A stretch of 64,000 nt of DNA from Halomonas sp. H10-9-1. GTDB lineage: Bacteria > Pseudomonadota > Gammaproteobacteria > Pseudomonadales > Halomonadaceae. Shown here in pieces: positions 1 to 8,909 of the stretch. The stretch spans positions 3,286,001 through 3,350,000 of the forward strand of contig NZ_JAMSHO010000001.1 in assembly GCF_040147005.1 (NCBI RefSeq), written 5' to 3'. Position 1 is the stretch's first letter. Each line of letters opens with the position of its first letter. Under the pieces are notes generated by a model. The model did no database searches, was not told the DNA's origin, and was given only the letters and a program-made list of their open reading frames with translations. The position numbers and the translations under genes are program-made.

Positions 1-2
1 AA

Positions 3-71
3 CTGTTCGGCATGGTGGCCTACCTGAGCTGGGTGCCGGGCAAGTTGATCCCAGACCCCTCTCCCTCCTAG
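3..71 (+). CDS. C-terminal end of a membrane protein (partial)
   Basis: An open frame enters from the left edge and ends at TAG 69-71. The visible 22 residues are hydrophobic followed by a short Pro/Ser tail, as at the end of a last transmembrane helix. Base composition is high-GC like the core genome, unlike the AT-rich DNA that begins near position 215. The family cannot be told from so little sequence. Confidence 0.4.
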   Translation: MFGMVAYLSWVPGKLIPDPSPS

Positions 72-430
72 CCGCACGGCTCCGTGACGCCACCTCTCGG
101 CGGCGCCTGGCGATCTGCACCATGGCCCCGACCGGAGGGTAGTTCACCGGACGCAACCCTTGAGTAAACCAAGCACCCATCAACCGAGAAATCCGGTGAG
201 GCAGAGAGTAGGGACCTTTTTGCGATAACCAGAAATCAACCAGATATTCCGGATACCCTCTATTTCTTTCAGGGAAAAGAGAAACTATTCAGGCCCTGGG
301 AGATAAAATTTCCGAGATAGAGAACAACACTGCCTTAGCGGAGGATTTTTTAAAGCTTGAAAAAGCTGTACTTCCCGGTCGCAGTCAAAAAATTGCAGGA
401 GAGTTTAGCGAGGCTAGCGAACCTGTTGAA
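72..430. other. Junction between GC-rich chromosome and AT-rich accessory DNA
   Basis: The first ~140 bases are GC-rich with no gene. From about 215-280 the sequence becomes AT-rich, and a frame continuous with the protease at 431 is open from 212 (just after TAG 209-211) to 430. That stretch contains no ATG, GTG or TTG codon in frame, yet from about 270 it reads like ordinary charged, helical protein. It is best explained as the remains of the protease's own N-terminal region, cut off at an insertion or deletion boundary. Confidence 0.5.
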
Positions 431-2152
431 GTGATTCTTCATTTTGATAGTGCCAAGGACATGAAATGGGAACCTTCTTTCATTGAGTTCGCTGAAAAGC
501 ACAACATTGATCTTGGAATATCTCGCTCATATCAAAGTAGGGGGCTATTATTTATCCCTGCGCGAGGTGGCCGCTCAGAAGTAGAAGAACTAGCGGATTT
601 TTCTTTTATCCGCATGATTAGACCTATGCCAAAACTACGGACCATCGATGCGCCTACGATGTTAAAGGCTCAACGATTCGAGTCTGTGGCTTCAATTCCT
701 AACAGCAACTCGCTAGACGAAAGTTTTAGGGTTGCTATTTTTGATGGGGGCTTGCCACCCGAACACCCATATGGACGCTGGGTAAACCATATCGATCCGC
801 CTAAGAGCACAAAAATAGGAGCCCCAGTTAAGAATTTTGTTAACCATGGTGCGCTAGTAACTTCAGCTTTTTTATTCGGCCACGTTAGACCAGGAAATCT
901 AGAAAGGCCCTATGCCTCAGTAGATCATTACCGTGTGCTGGGGAATGGGTTAACTTCCTCAAGCTTATACGATGTATTAATCTACGTAGACGAGATTCTC
1001 TCACAGACAAATTATCCAATAATCTCTTTTAGCATCGGCCCGCATGAAGTGGCTGGTGATGATGTAACCGCCTGGACTGCTATGTTGGATGATCATCTGG
1101 GTAGCGGTAATTGTCTTGGTGGTGTAGCTGTGGGCAATGATGGAGAAAAACCATGGCCGGAATCCAGAATTCAAGTTCCAAGTGATTGTGTTAATGCTTT
1201 GTCAGTAGGAGCTACTGATAGCATGATGGAGAGCTGGAAAAGAGCTCCATATAGTTCTATAGGGCCAGGTAGGAACCCTGGCTTAATAAAGCCCGACGTA
1301 GTAGCCTTCGGAGGGGTTGAGGGGAATTCTTTTCATTTTATTTCCCCCCAGCTAACCGTTGTAGAAAATCGAGGAACCAGCTTCGCAACACCATATGCAA
1401 TGCGTATAGCTGCAGGACTGAAAGCCTACCTAGGATCTGATTTAACCCCAACTGCTATCCGTGCACTGATGGTTCATTCTGCATCCTCGAACAGCCAACC
1501 TATTGATGAAGTTGGTTGGGGCATGGTATGCGATGTCATTGAAACAATCACCTGCCAAGATGGGGAAATTAAGGTTCTTTACAAGGGTAGGCTTGAGCCA
1601 GGGAAAGTTATGCGAGCACCAATTCCATTGCCTGATGATCAATTAAAAGGAAACGTAGAAATTCGCGCCACGTTCTGCTATACCTGTAACACTGACCCAC
1701 ACACCCCTGGAGAATACACTCGTGCAGGTCTAGACATTAGATTTAGGCCACATAAAGATAAGTTCAACAAGACGGAGGCCAGAATTAGAAAAACGGGAAA
1801 GGGAAAGATAGACCCCCTCTTTCCTGACACAGAGTCCTTCTTTACAAAACAAGACTTTGCCTCTGAAGCGGATTTACGCTCCGACGCCCACAAATGGGAT
1901 ACTATTAGAAAAAACTCAGTAACCAAAAGAGGGACATCGCTTAATCGTCCTGTATTCGACATACACTATGTTGCGAGAGAACCAGGGAGCAATACTTCCC
2001 CTCAAAAGGCAGAAAAAATTCATTTTTCTTTAGTAGTAAGCATTTATAACAAAAACACTCCAGACCTTTATGAGCAGGTGCAAGAGAAATATATAAACAC
2101 GCTATTACCCATTGAGCCAAAAATCGACATACCTGTAAAAGTCACTACTTAA
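431..2152 (+). CDS. S8 (subtilisin-like) peptidase resembling anti-phage peptidase IteS, N-terminally truncated
   Basis: Subtilase-fold serine peptidase. The catalytic triad is visible: Asp105 in VAIFDGG, His139 in NHGALVTSA and Ser317 in GTSFATPYAMR, so the catalytic domain spans about residues 98-345. A ~220-residue C-terminal domain follows. The layout resembles S8 peptidases that pair with an upstream AAA ATPase in anti-phage (IteA/IteS-like) modules; that link is from memory of the family and not tested. No ATPase lies upstream. The protein-like frame extends back to 212 without a start codon, so GTG 431 (or ATG 461) may be a fortuitous start and the gene a 5'-truncated remnant. AT-rich codon use contrasts with the flanking genes and points to horizontal transfer. 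Confidence 0.7.
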   Translation: MILHFDSAKDMKWEPSFIEFAEKHNIDLGISRSYQSRGLLFIPARGGRSEVEELADFSFIRMIRPMPKLRTIDAPTMLKAQRFESVASIPNSNSLDESFRVAIFDGGLPPEHPYGRWVNHIDPPKSTKIGAPVKNFVNHGALVTSAFLFGHVRPGNLERPYASVDHYRVLGNGLTSSSLYDVLIYVDEILSQTNYPIISFSIGPHEVAGDDVTAWTAMLDDHLGSGNCLGGVAVGNDGEKPWPESRIQVPSDCVNALSVGATDSMMESWKRAPYSSIGPGRNPGLIKPDVVAFGGVEGNSFHFISPQLTVVENRGTSFATPYAMRIAAGLKAYLGSDLTPTAIRALMVHSASSNSQPIDEVGWGMVCDVIETITCQDGEIKVLYKGRLEPGKVMRAPIPLPDDQLKGNVEIRATFCYTCNTDPHTPGEYTRAGLDIRFRPHKDKFNKTEARIRKTGKGKIDPLFPDTESFFTKQDFASEADLRSDAHKWDTIRKNSVTKRGTSLNRPVFDIHYVAREPGSNTSPQKAEKIHFSLVVSIYNKNTPDLYEQVQEKYINTLLPIEPKIDIPVKVTT

Positions 2153-2351
2153 CGAATCGAAGGGTGACGGAAAGCTCTATCACTCTTCGCATTTTCCTAC
2201 GCATCTATTTATCCAATTCAACCATGAGCAAGTATGATGGTTGCCAACTTACAGCAAGGAGTACGTCTCGCATCTGATATTCTATGTGGAGCCCATGCCC
2301 TAACTGTCAACGTAGTTGTCGCTCTTTACTCGTCGACAAAATAATAGAGTT

Positions 2352-2579
2352 TCATGAGAACTCACCGCACTCGATCTTGCCCAACGCCTCGCAGACCAGC
2401 TGCCTCCCTCTGAAGGTGCCGAGCAGTTCCACGGGCCGCGAGCCAGATAGCGCCGGTGCCTCGCAGTGTATCCACTCGCGAGCGATTTCGGCATCCTCGA
2501 ACACCTTAGCGGCGTAGTCCAGCACAGTCAGGGTATCGAGCTCATCGTCGTCGAATTTGTTAGAAGTTGGTTTTTCCAT
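2352..2579 (-). CDS. Short MbcA/ParS/Xre-type antitoxin (DUF2384 domain), orphan
   Basis: A 75-residue protein whose residues ~20-70 match the antitoxin toxin-binding (DUF2384) pattern: a helix ending in VFEDAEIAREWI, then SGSRPVELL, then a glycine turn and a final helix ending in LGKIECGEF. The family normally also has an N-terminal Xre-like helical domain of ~60 residues, absent here. A good ribosome-binding sequence (GGAGG) precedes ATG 2579, so it may be expressed as a short form. Family members are usually followed by a RES-domain toxin; about 70 bases downstream hold no such gene. It is either an orphan antitoxin domain or a decayed pair. Confidence 0.6.
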   Translation of the reverse strand: MEKPTSNKFDDDELDTLTVLDYAAKVFEDAEIAREWIHCEAPALSGSRPVELLGTFRGRQLVCEALGKIECGEFS

Positions 2580-2606
2580 GCCCGGCCTCCGTAGCGGGAA
2601 GGTAAT

Positions 2607-2625
2607 ACCTATGGCAACTATAGGT
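2607..2625. promoter_or_regulatory. Inverted repeat upstream of the short antitoxin gene
   Basis: The sequence ACCTATGGCAACTATAGGT has 6-bp arms around a 7-bp centre and lies 28 bp upstream of ATG 2579. It could be an autoregulatory operator of the antitoxin. Its ACCTAT...ATAGGT shape with a GGCAAC core also resembles the MerR-type sites seen elsewhere in the window. Confidence 0.35.
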
Positions 2626-2706
2626 CGTGTCGGCTGGTATTTCGTTGGTCACGCCATAAGAAATAGCTGCGAGCCGATGGAAGCCGGCTGGCTTGGATGA
2701 GACGGC

Positions 2707-2731
2707 AACTACTGAGGAATCCTCAGTAGTT
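2707..2731. repeat. Perfect 12-bp inverted repeat
   Basis: Arms at 2707-2718 and 2720-2731 are exact reverse complements separated by a single base (AACTACTGAGGA on the left). It lies between the antitoxin gene and the yedK remnant. No T-tract follows, so it could be an operator or a terminator-like hairpin. Confidence 0.45.
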
Positions 2732-2848
2732 CGCACGCTATCAGAAGAGAGCGCTCGTTTATTTCCAGAGCTCTGTAAGCTGCCAGTTTATTCTAAGGCC
2801 AGTGCATGGCGTCCAGCTGAGGGCTGATGAAAGTCCTAGGCTACCAGC

Positions 2849-3105
2849 ATGTGTGGACGTCTCTCCCAATTCGACGCTTACCCGCGGTTCGCCAAGCGCT
2901 TTCGAGTCGCCATGAATAAGGGTGTGCCACTGCCACGATATAACATCACGCCCGGCACCTAGATATCTGGCTTCCGACAAACTGCGCATGATCAATCACC
3001 TCAGCAGCTTAACTTTTGGTGGGTACCGCCCGAAGTGGGCCAAGGCGCCCCATTGAGCAATGTCGAGCGAAGCGGTACGGGCCATGGAAAATCGAGATTC
3101 AATTG
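2849..3105 (+). pseudogene. Decayed 5' part of yedK (SOS response-associated peptidase, SRAP/HMCES family)
   Basis: Beginning at ATG 2849 the translation starts MCGRLSQFDAYPRF and reaches PRYNITPGT before TAG 2960-2962. MCGR with catalytic Cys2 and the YNITPGT block are hallmarks of the SRAP family, which crosslinks to abasic sites in single-stranded DNA. After a shift of one base the downstream frame reads TFGGYRPKWAKAPH, the family's next conserved block. A further degenerate stretch resembles the INARSE motif region around 3050-3090. The rest of a ~220-residue protein is missing. It has at least two frame defects plus a 3' deletion. Confidence 0.65.
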
Positions 3106-3247
3106 AACTGCAGGAAAGTGCGCATGAAAGCGAACCTTCCCACAGCAGTTTCGTAAACGGCTTATTGTAATGACCCGGCAATTGTCTACTGCTAATCAAC
3201 AATGAACCGGCCAATACGTTGTGATCAAGTTACGTTGCTGTCGAGTT

Positions 3248-5584
3248 TTAGGTAGACCTACGCAGCCGAAGTGCATTGAACACCACCGAGGCTGAACTCA
3301 AGCTCATCGCCAGCGCTGCAAACATCGGTGAGAGAAGAAGCCCGACAAATGGGTACAGGACACCGGCGGCCAACGGTACGCCCAGGGCGTTGTAGATAAA
3401 CGCAAAGCCAAGGTTTTGCTTCATATTGATGACGGTTTTGTCTGACAGGTGGCGAGCCGTAGAAATACCGCGCAAGTCCCCCTTAACCAGCGTGACTTGG
3501 GCGCTGTTCATCGCCACATCGGTCCCCGTGCCCATGGCAATCCCTACATTGGCCTTAGCTAGTGCCGGCGCATCGTTGATGCCATCCCCCGCCATCGCCA
3601 CAGTCCGTCCTTCGGATTGCAGCTGATTAACCAGATCGAGCTTGTCGCCAGGCGTGACTTCACCATGAACTTCGTCGATACCCAGGCGTTCGGCCACTGC
3701 CTTCGCGGTCGATACCCCATCGCCGGTCGCCATGATGACGCGAATCCCTGCAGCTTTAAGGACTTGCACAGCTTCAGGTGTGGTCTGCTTGATGGGATCG
3801 GACACCGCCAGCAATCCTGCCAATTTGCCATCCATCGCGAGATACATAACGCTCGCACCCTTGATCCGGAAAGATTCAGCGACGTCACTCAATTCAGCCA
3901 CATCGACACTTTCCTGCTGCATGAGTGCGGTATTGCCCAAGACCAGTACCTTGCCATCTACTCGACCCCGTACACCAATGCCGCTACCTGATTCGAAGTC
4001 GTCCACCGGGCTGAGGCTCAACCCGCGCTCGCGGGCAGCACTGACAATCGCATCGGCAAGAGGGTGTTCGCTACCTTGATCCAGGCTGGCGGCTATACGG
4101 AGAACCTCATCAGGGTCCATATCACCAGCGGCGACGGCTTCATCGAAAGCCGGGCGACCCTCAGTGAGAGTGCCTGTCTTATCGACGATGAGCGTATCCA
4201 CTTTGCGCAGGTTTTCTATCGCTGCCGCATCCCGGAACAGGACACCCTGCGTCGCACCACGACCGGTGGCCACCATCACGGACATTGGCGTAGCAAGGCC
4301 CAGGGCGCAAGGGCAGGCGATGATCAACACGGCGACCGCGTTGATCAAGCCGTAGACCCAACTGGGCTGCGGACCATAAATACCCCACACGAACAGAGAG
4401 ACAACAGCGATCACGACCACTGCCATAACGAAGTAGCCGGCCACCAGATCGGCCATCCGCTGCATCGGGGCCCGCGAGCGCTGGGCTTGCGCCACAAGGG
4501 TAACAATTTGCGACAGAACCGTGGCGGAACCGACTTTCTCTGCGCGAATTACCAGTGCACCTGATGTATTCATGGTTGCGCCAATCACCTTATCGCCCGG
4601 CCGCTTGCTCACCGGAAGGGATTCCCCCGTCAACATGGATTCATCAAGAGAACTGGCGCCTTCTTCCACGACGCCATCAACAGGCACTTTCTCGCCAGGG
4701 CGCACGCGCAGGCGGTCACCTTCATGCACGTGCGTCAACGGCACGTCCTCTTCTGTGCCGTCATCCCTGATGCGGCGGGCCGTTTTGGGTGCCAGACCGA
4801 GCAATGATCTGATGGCGGCGGAAGTCTGCGACCGGGCGCGGAGTTCGAGCACCTGACCGAGCAGGGTGAGGGAGATAATCACCACGGCAGCCTCAAAATA
4901 CACGCCGACACGACCCATGGTTTGGAAGGTCTCAGGGAAAATACCCGGCGCGACCGTGGCGACAGTACTGTAGACAAACGCTGCCCCTGTCCCCAGACCA
5001 ATCAGCGTCCACATGTTGGGGCTACGGTTGATAACCGAATGCCAACCGCGGACAAAGAATGGCTGTCCCGCCCATAACACCACCGGCAACGACAGCACGA
5101 GTTCAATCCATGTTTGTGTAGAAATGTCGAGCCAACCAAGCTGTGGGCCGAACATGGCGAGCACGGTGACGACGATAGTGAACGGTAGCGTCCACCAAAA
5201 TCGCTGCGAAAAATCTTTCAATTCTGGATTGTCATCATCAAGACTGGGCATCATCGGCTCGAGTGCCATGCCACACTTGGGACAGATCCCCGGGTGATCC
5301 TGTTCAATTTCAGGATGCATTGGGCAGGTATAGAGGGTTCCTGGCTCCCCCTGATCGAGATCGGATTCTCTTGTGTATTGGGGGTCCATGAATTTTTCAG
5401 GGTCGCTTTCAAAAGCTCGCATGCACTTTGGGCTGCAAAAATAGAAATCACTGCCTTTATGTGTCACGTGATGAGGGGACTCTTCTGTTACCTTCATACC
5501 GCACACGATATCTGTGAGTTGCGGGCCAGAGTCCGGCTGCTCTATGTTTTGATTAGGTGAGTGCTCACATTTCTGCTGCGCCAT
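3248..5584 (-). CDS. Copper/silver-translocating P-type ATPase (CopA/SilP-like)
   Basis: Inner-membrane P1B-type ATPase that exports Cu(I) or Ag(I). The N-terminus carries a YHS domain (about residues 25-67, DIVCGMKV...FYFCSPKC) and then a heavy-metal-binding segment (85-112, CPMHPEI...CPKCGM) in place of classical HMA domains. The transmembrane metal site is CPC at 424-426 and the phosphorylated Asp468 lies in [12 protein letters not shown] and GDGIND motifs are present. The length, 778 residues, is usual for this subgroup. Ribosome-binding AAAGGG lies upstream of ATG 5584 and a TTGACA hexamer sits at 5631-5636 on the minus strand. Cu(I) versus Ag(I) preference cannot be read from sequence. 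Confidence 0.92.
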   Translation of the reverse strand: MAQQKCEHSPNQNIEQPDSGPQLTDIVCGMKVTEESPHHVTHKGSDFYFCSPKCMRAFESDPEKFMDPQYTRESDLDQGEPGTLYTCPMHPEIEQDHPGICPKCGMALEPMMPSLDDDNPELKDFSQRFWWTLPFTIVVTVLAMFGPQLGWLDISTQTWIELVLSLPVVLWAGQPFFVRGWHSVINRSPNMWTLIGLGTGAAFVYSTVATVAPGIFPETFQTMGRVGVYFEAAVVIISLTLLGQVLELRARSQTSAAIRSLLGLAPKTARRIRDDGTEEDVPLTHVHEGDRLRVRPGEKVPVDGVVEEGASSLDESMLTGESLPVSKRPGDKVIGATMNTSGALVIRAEKVGSATVLSQIVTLVAQAQRSRAPMQRMADLVAGYFVMAVVVIAVVSLFVWGIYGPQPSWVYGLINAVAVLIIACPCALGLATPMSVMVATGRGATQGVLFRDAAAIENLRKVDTLIVDKTGTLTEGRPAFDEAVAAGDMDPDEVLRIAASLDQGSEHPLADAIVSAARERGLSLSPVDDFESGSGIGVRGRVDGKVLVLGNTALMQQESVDVAELSDVAESFRIKGASVMYLAMDGKLAGLLAVSDPIKQTTPEAVQVLKAAGIRVIMATGDGVSTAKAVAERLGIDEVHGEVTPGDKLDLVNQLQSEGRTVAMAGDGINDAPALAKANVGIAMGTGTDVAMNSAQVTLVKGDLRGISTARHLSDKTVINMKQNLGFAFIYNALGVPLAAGVLYPFVGLLLSPMFAALAMSLSSASVVFNALRLRRST

Positions 5585-5821
5585 GGCTATAAAGCCCTTT
5601 CGAAAGTGATTGATGACTCGCGACTATGCATGTCAAGACGTCGAAATAGCGCCAAATCCATCAACTAACGGTTTCAATCAACCACACGCGGCACATGATG
5701 GCAAACCACGTAACGGCATCTTCAAACCCGGCATAACTGGATCAGGCTACCTCCACATGAAACGTCGAAGAACCCCCTTTTAAGTCCTGGCTAGCCACAC
5801 GATACAGCAGGTAGTCAGCCA

Positions 5822-5859
5822 AGCGATGCCGCTTCTCAGTAAGTGGAAGCGGCATCGCT
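5822..5859 (-). terminator. Stem-loop after the DUF411 operon
   Basis: Perfect 14-bp arms at 5822-5835 and 5846-5859 flank a 10-base loop, immediately downstream of the DUF411 gene on the minus strand. No run of T follows, so it may be a Rho-dependent or mRNA-stabilising hairpin and not a classical terminator. Confidence 0.45.
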
Positions 5860-5878
5860 AGTGAGGTTCCAGCTTGGA

Positions 5879-6319
5879 TCAGAGTGTCGTAAAGGGCGTG
5901 GCTTCTCCGTTGCGGAACTGATAAACGTCCCAGTCACCCTGTTTGGGTCCCGGCATGCCGGGGGTGCCGATGGGCATACCGGCCAATCCGATGCCGCCGG
6001 TGTCCGGGCGCTCCTCGAAGAGCTTCTCCACCGCCTCGAAAGGCACATGCCCCTCAATAGCGTAGCCGCCCATCTGGAGGGTGTGACAGGAGCCGAGACC
6101 ATAGGGCAAGCCAACGCGCTGCTTGATTTTTCCCACCTCGATATCGTCGACGATCTTCACCGTAACCCCGCGGACCTCGAGCTGGCGAGCATACTCGTCA
6201 CAGCAGCCACACTCGGGGTTCTTGAACATGGTCGCCTCGTCGGGCAGAGCGGCCTGGGCGGTGCCAGCGCCGAGCAGCAAGGCAGCGGAGAGTATAAGAG
6301 TGGAGCCGATGCGGTTCAT
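5879..6319 (-). CDS. DUF411 periplasmic metal-binding protein
   Basis: A 146-residue secreted protein with a clear signal peptide (residues 1-23, cleavage after AQA). It has the DUF411 core: NPECGCCDEY near residue 34, then GSCHTLQMGGYAIEGHVP near 76-93. Cys, His and Met residues in these blocks suggest Cu(I) binding; members are common in copper resistance clusters. Its ATG overlaps the TGA of the 53-residue gene upstream by two bases, so translation is probably coupled. It is the last gene of a three-gene minus-strand operon. Confidence 0.85.
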   Translation of the reverse strand: MNRIGSTLILSAALLLGAGTAQAALPDEATMFKNPECGCCDEYARQLEVRGVTVKIVDDIEVGKIKQRVGLPYGLGSCHTLQMGGYAIEGHVPFEAVEKLFEERPDTGGIGLAGMPIGTPGMPGPKQGDWDVYQFRNGEATPFTTL

Positions 6320-6477
6320 GAGCGTGCCTCCGGAAGGTCACGGGACGTGCGTGGGGAAGTAAACAGGTACTTGGCCAGGGCGGCGATGCCGAGGCCGAGC
6401 AGGCTGAGCATGGCAATGGGCATGATCCAGCCGAGCCAGGGCAAGCTGCCCATCAGGGCGGTGCAGTGTGCGATCAT
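6316..6477 (-). CDS. 53-residue single-span membrane protein
   Basis: A short gene between the beta-propeller gene and the DUF411 gene. The sequence starts MIAHCTALMGSLPWLGW, continues as one hydrophobic helix to about residue 38 and ends in a basic, polar tail. GGAGCT lies 7 bases before ATG 6477 and overlaps the end of the upstream gene; the stop overlaps the DUF411 start. Coupling on both sides argues that it is real. No named family is recognised. It may be a small accessory to copper export. Confidence 0.7.
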   Translation of the reverse strand: MIAHCTALMGSLPWLGWIMPIAMLSLLGLGIAALAKYLFTSPRTSRDLPEARS

Positions 6478-6489
6478 TGTCGTAGCTCC

Positions 6490-7587
6490 TCAGTGGCCAA
6501 CCCAGGTCACGCCGTTGGGACCTTGGCCGGTGTCATGGCGACTGATGACGGTGCCGATTTCCAAGTCGATGACCGAGAGGCTGTCGTCAAACAGACTGGT
6601 GATGAAGGCGAAGCGGCCGGTGTCGTCGACGCTGATGCCATGAGCACCGGCGCCGACCTCGTAGGTGGCCACCACCGTCAGGCTGTCGAGGGCGATCAGC
6701 GAGACCCGATTGTCGGGATCGGCTTCGCTGCCCTCGTTGGCGACCAGCATGAAGCGACCATCTGCGGTGGCGTGTACCTGGATCGGCAGTCGACCCACTT
6801 CGATGCGCTCAATGACCTCGCGGCTGGCAGTATCGATGACGGCCACGCGGTTCTCGTCGCGCAGCGAGACAAAGACCCGGTCGCCATCCGGGGTGAAGCC
6901 CACCTGGACGGGGGCCTGGCCGACTGACAGGCGAGCGACTTCCTCGCGAGCCGCCACGTCGATTACCGAGACGCTGCCGTCCAAAACATTGGCCACATAG
7001 AGCTCCCGGCCGTCTGGGCTAAGGCGCAGACCATGGGGATACTCGCCGGTAGCGATGGTGGCTACGCTTTCTCTAGCTTGCAGATCGACGACCGAGACGC
7101 TGTCTCCGCCGGCATTGGTGACGAAGGCGAAGCGGCCTTCGAGGTCACTCACCACATGGGCCGGGTGGCTGCCCACCTCGATGCTGGCCACGAGAGCACC
7201 GGCTGGATCATTGGCCTGATAGAGCTTGAGTAGACCGGGGGCACTGCCGTGGGCATGCCCGCCGCCGTGGCCATGGCCGTCGGATGCTGCATCGCCCACA
7301 GCCATCAGGTAGCGGCCCGAGGCGCTGACCTGGACGTTGTGGGGTGCGATGCCGATGGACTGGGTGGTGGCCTCACCGCTGGCCAGGTTGAGGCGCGTGA
7401 GGGAAGCGCCACGCTCGTTGGCAGTAACGACGTCTCCCGCGGGAAGGGTGGCGGCAACAACAGGCGTGATGGAAAGGGCCAGTCCGGCAGCCATCAGCCA
7501 GCCGAGGAGCCACAGCTTCCTACTGCTGGGAGTGAAAGGCAGGGGTGCCTGGCGTGCTATGGCGGTCGATGAGAAACGGGTAGTCAT
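6490..7587 (-). CDS. Exported YVTN-type beta-propeller protein
   Basis: A 365-residue protein with a basic start and hydrophobic segment (about 25-46) typical of a signal peptide. Six or seven ~42-residue repeats of the type PDG-x-x-x-YVAN / VSVIDV follow, which fold as a beta-propeller. A His/Gly-rich loop (GHGHGGGHAHG, near residue 105) could bind Cu or Zn. It is first in an operon with the 53-residue and DUF411 genes; AGGAG precedes the ATG. The exact substrate is unknown. Confidence 0.8.
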   Translation of the reverse strand: MTTRFSSTAIARQAPLPFTPSSRKLWLLGWLMAAGLALSITPVVAATLPAGDVVTANERGASLTRLNLASGEATTQSIGIAPHNVQVSASGRYLMAVGDAASDGHGHGGGHAHGSAPGLLKLYQANDPAGALVASIEVGSHPAHVVSDLEGRFAFVTNAGGDSVSVVDLQARESVATIATGEYPHGLRLSPDGRELYVANVLDGSVSVIDVAAREEVARLSVGQAPVQVGFTPDGDRVFVSLRDENRVAVIDTASREVIERIEVGRLPIQVHATADGRFMLVANEGSEADPDNRVSLIALDSLTVVATYEVGAGAHGISVDDTGRFAFITSLFDDSLSVIDLEIGTVISRHDTGQGPNGVTWVGH

Positions 7588-7661
7588 GATGAACTCCTGA
7601 TGAACGTAACGTTTGACGCGAGCAGTGTCGCGATACGACGGGCAATACCGTCTGCGTTCGA

Positions 7662-8015
7662 TCAGGCTTTGGGAGGGCGCCTTGGGGTAAGCGGGATCTG
7701 CGGGGAGACGACCATGGCCAGCGAGAAGGCCTGGTGTTGCGGGCCGACCACGAGCAGTTGTGCCTGACCCGTGGTGGCGGAGCAGGTGGCGCAGGATGAG
7801 GCGTCATGATCGGCGCTATGGTTGTCACCTGAATGACCGTCAGCCGAAAGGCCGTCATTCGTCATCCATTCCGTAGCGATACCGCAATCGCCGGGGTGGC
7901 TTTCCATGACACCGTGGCTCGACAGCGTGACCATCAACAACAGCAACGCCAGCAGGAGGGCCAACAGGCGAGCTCCTGTGCGTTGTGAGGGTGATGTCCG
8001 AGTGAGCTGGTGCAT
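7662..8015 (-). CDS. Small secreted Cys/His protein, DUF2946-like
   Basis: A 117-residue protein with an N-terminal hydrophobic segment (residues ~17-33) and a His/Asp-rich middle. CATC lies near residue 75, and the C-terminus ends TPRRPPKA. The layout of signal, CxxC and a terminal (R)xPP motif matches DUF2946-type proteins found beside copper genes. Function is not established; a periplasmic copper-sensing or chaperone role is inferred from context. Confidence 0.6.
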   Translation of the reverse strand: MHQLTRTSPSQRTGARLLALLLALLLLMVTLSSHGVMESHPGDCGIATEWMTNDGLSADGHSGDNHSADHDASSCATCSATTGQAQLLVVGPQHQAFSLAMVVSPQIPLTPRRPPKA

Positions 8016-8125
8016 GAGATGCTCTCTTGTGTCAGGTCTTCAGCTTGCCTGTTGGTGGCCAGAGGTGCATTGATCCAGGGCAACGTTCCCGGCGAGTTCA
8101 TGGTGCAAGGATCGGGGCGCCCTGC

Positions 8126-8308
8126 TCACTCATCACGGTGTTGGCCGTGGCGGTGCAGGAATAGGTGCATGCCGAGACACAATCCCATCGGCAGGAGCAG
8201 TAGCCAGCTGCCACCGCCGAAGGGGTTGCCAAGCCACAGTACGATGAACATGGCAGCCCCCATCAACACCAGGCAGGCGGTTATCATCCAGTGGTGGAGT
8301 TGGTTCAT
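8126..8308 (-). CDS. 60-residue DUF2933-like membrane protein
   Basis: Two hydrophobic helices (about 8-28 and 34-52) end in MHLFLHRHGQH. The family usually ends in such a Met/His motif (MHLFMHxGHGGH). A perfect ribosome-binding site (AAGGAGGT) precedes ATG 8308. A MerR-type promoter with a 20-bp spacer and a palindrome lies just upstream (8354-8385). It is probably a metal-induced inner-membrane small protein. Confidence 0.7.
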   Translation of the reverse strand: MNQLHHWMITACLVLMGAAMFIVLWLGNPFGGGSWLLLLPMGLCLGMHLFLHRHGQHRDE

Positions 8309-8353
8309 GTTGACCTCCTTAGACGATGGAGCCCGTTCGGGGCGTTAACTCCA

Positions 8354-8385
8354 AGTATCGAGGCTATGTGTTGCACATAGGTCTA
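8354..8385 (-). promoter_or_regulatory. MerR-type promoter for the DUF2933-like gene
   Basis: On the minus strand, -35 TAGACC (8380-8385) and -10 GATACT (8354-8359) are separated by 20 bp, longer than the usual 17 and typical of MerR-activated promoters. The spacer contains the perfect dyad CTATGTGTTGCACATAG at 8364-8380. Confidence 0.55.
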
Positions 8386-8455
8386 GGGCTAAATAGGCCC
8401 GGTAGGTGGCGGTGAGCATGCGTGCAGGGCACAGGTTGTCGGGGTTCTCGAGGCC

Positions 8456-8839
8456 ATGCGATACTCGTGCTCTCATTGGCTCCCAAGACTGCTTTACCCC
8501 ATGCCCCGAGTCTCCTACCACTGGCTGTTCTGTCTGACGATGGCCCTTGTGCTGGCCATCGCAACGCCCGTGGCCGCAGGCGGGCATCACGGCGATGCTG
8601 CCTGTGTCGGGAACCTCGCCGGGCAGGATTCGGCGGTCGCATGGGAGTCGGCAATGGTCGATTCGGGTGAGCTCGATACCGCAGCGGCCTCGCTCTGCAG
8701 CATGCCCTGCGCCCAGTGCCCCGCCTCCATGGCTCGGCTGGCCAATGACGCGGTGGCATCTTCCGATCCCTTGTCCAGGCCTGGCCTGGGCACTCCCTCT
8801 GGTCATCCCGCTCCCTTCGAGCGGCCTCCTCGCGCCTGA
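8456..8839 (+). CDS. Small secreted Cys-containing protein, DUF2946-like
   Basis: A 127-residue frame. The mature-like part begins after a signal segment ending PVAAGG (about residue 43). CSMPCAQCPASM, near residue 81, is the main Cys cluster. It faces the divergent DUF2933-like gene and lies just upstream of the multicopper oxidase, so it is probably co-expressed with it. The start is uncertain: ATG 8456 has a weak GAGG nearby, and ATG 8501 gives a better signal peptide. Confidence 0.55.
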   Translation: MRYSCSHWLPRLLYPMPRVSYHWLFCLTMALVLAIATPVAAGGHHGDAACVGNLAGQDSAVAWESAMVDSGELDTAAASLCSMPCAQCPASMARLANDAVASSDPLSRPGLGTPSGHPAPFERPPRA

Positions 8840-8909
8840 ACCTCTTTCCCAAATGGCACCGCGGGTAATCGATCCGTGGTGAGAGTGTTCATGTTACGAG
8901 GACTACCTG

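Noticed and set aside
8031..8046. TTCAGCTT near the DUF2946-like gene as a fifth response-regulator box
   Set aside because: The second half-site is at the wrong spacing (8 bp, not 11).
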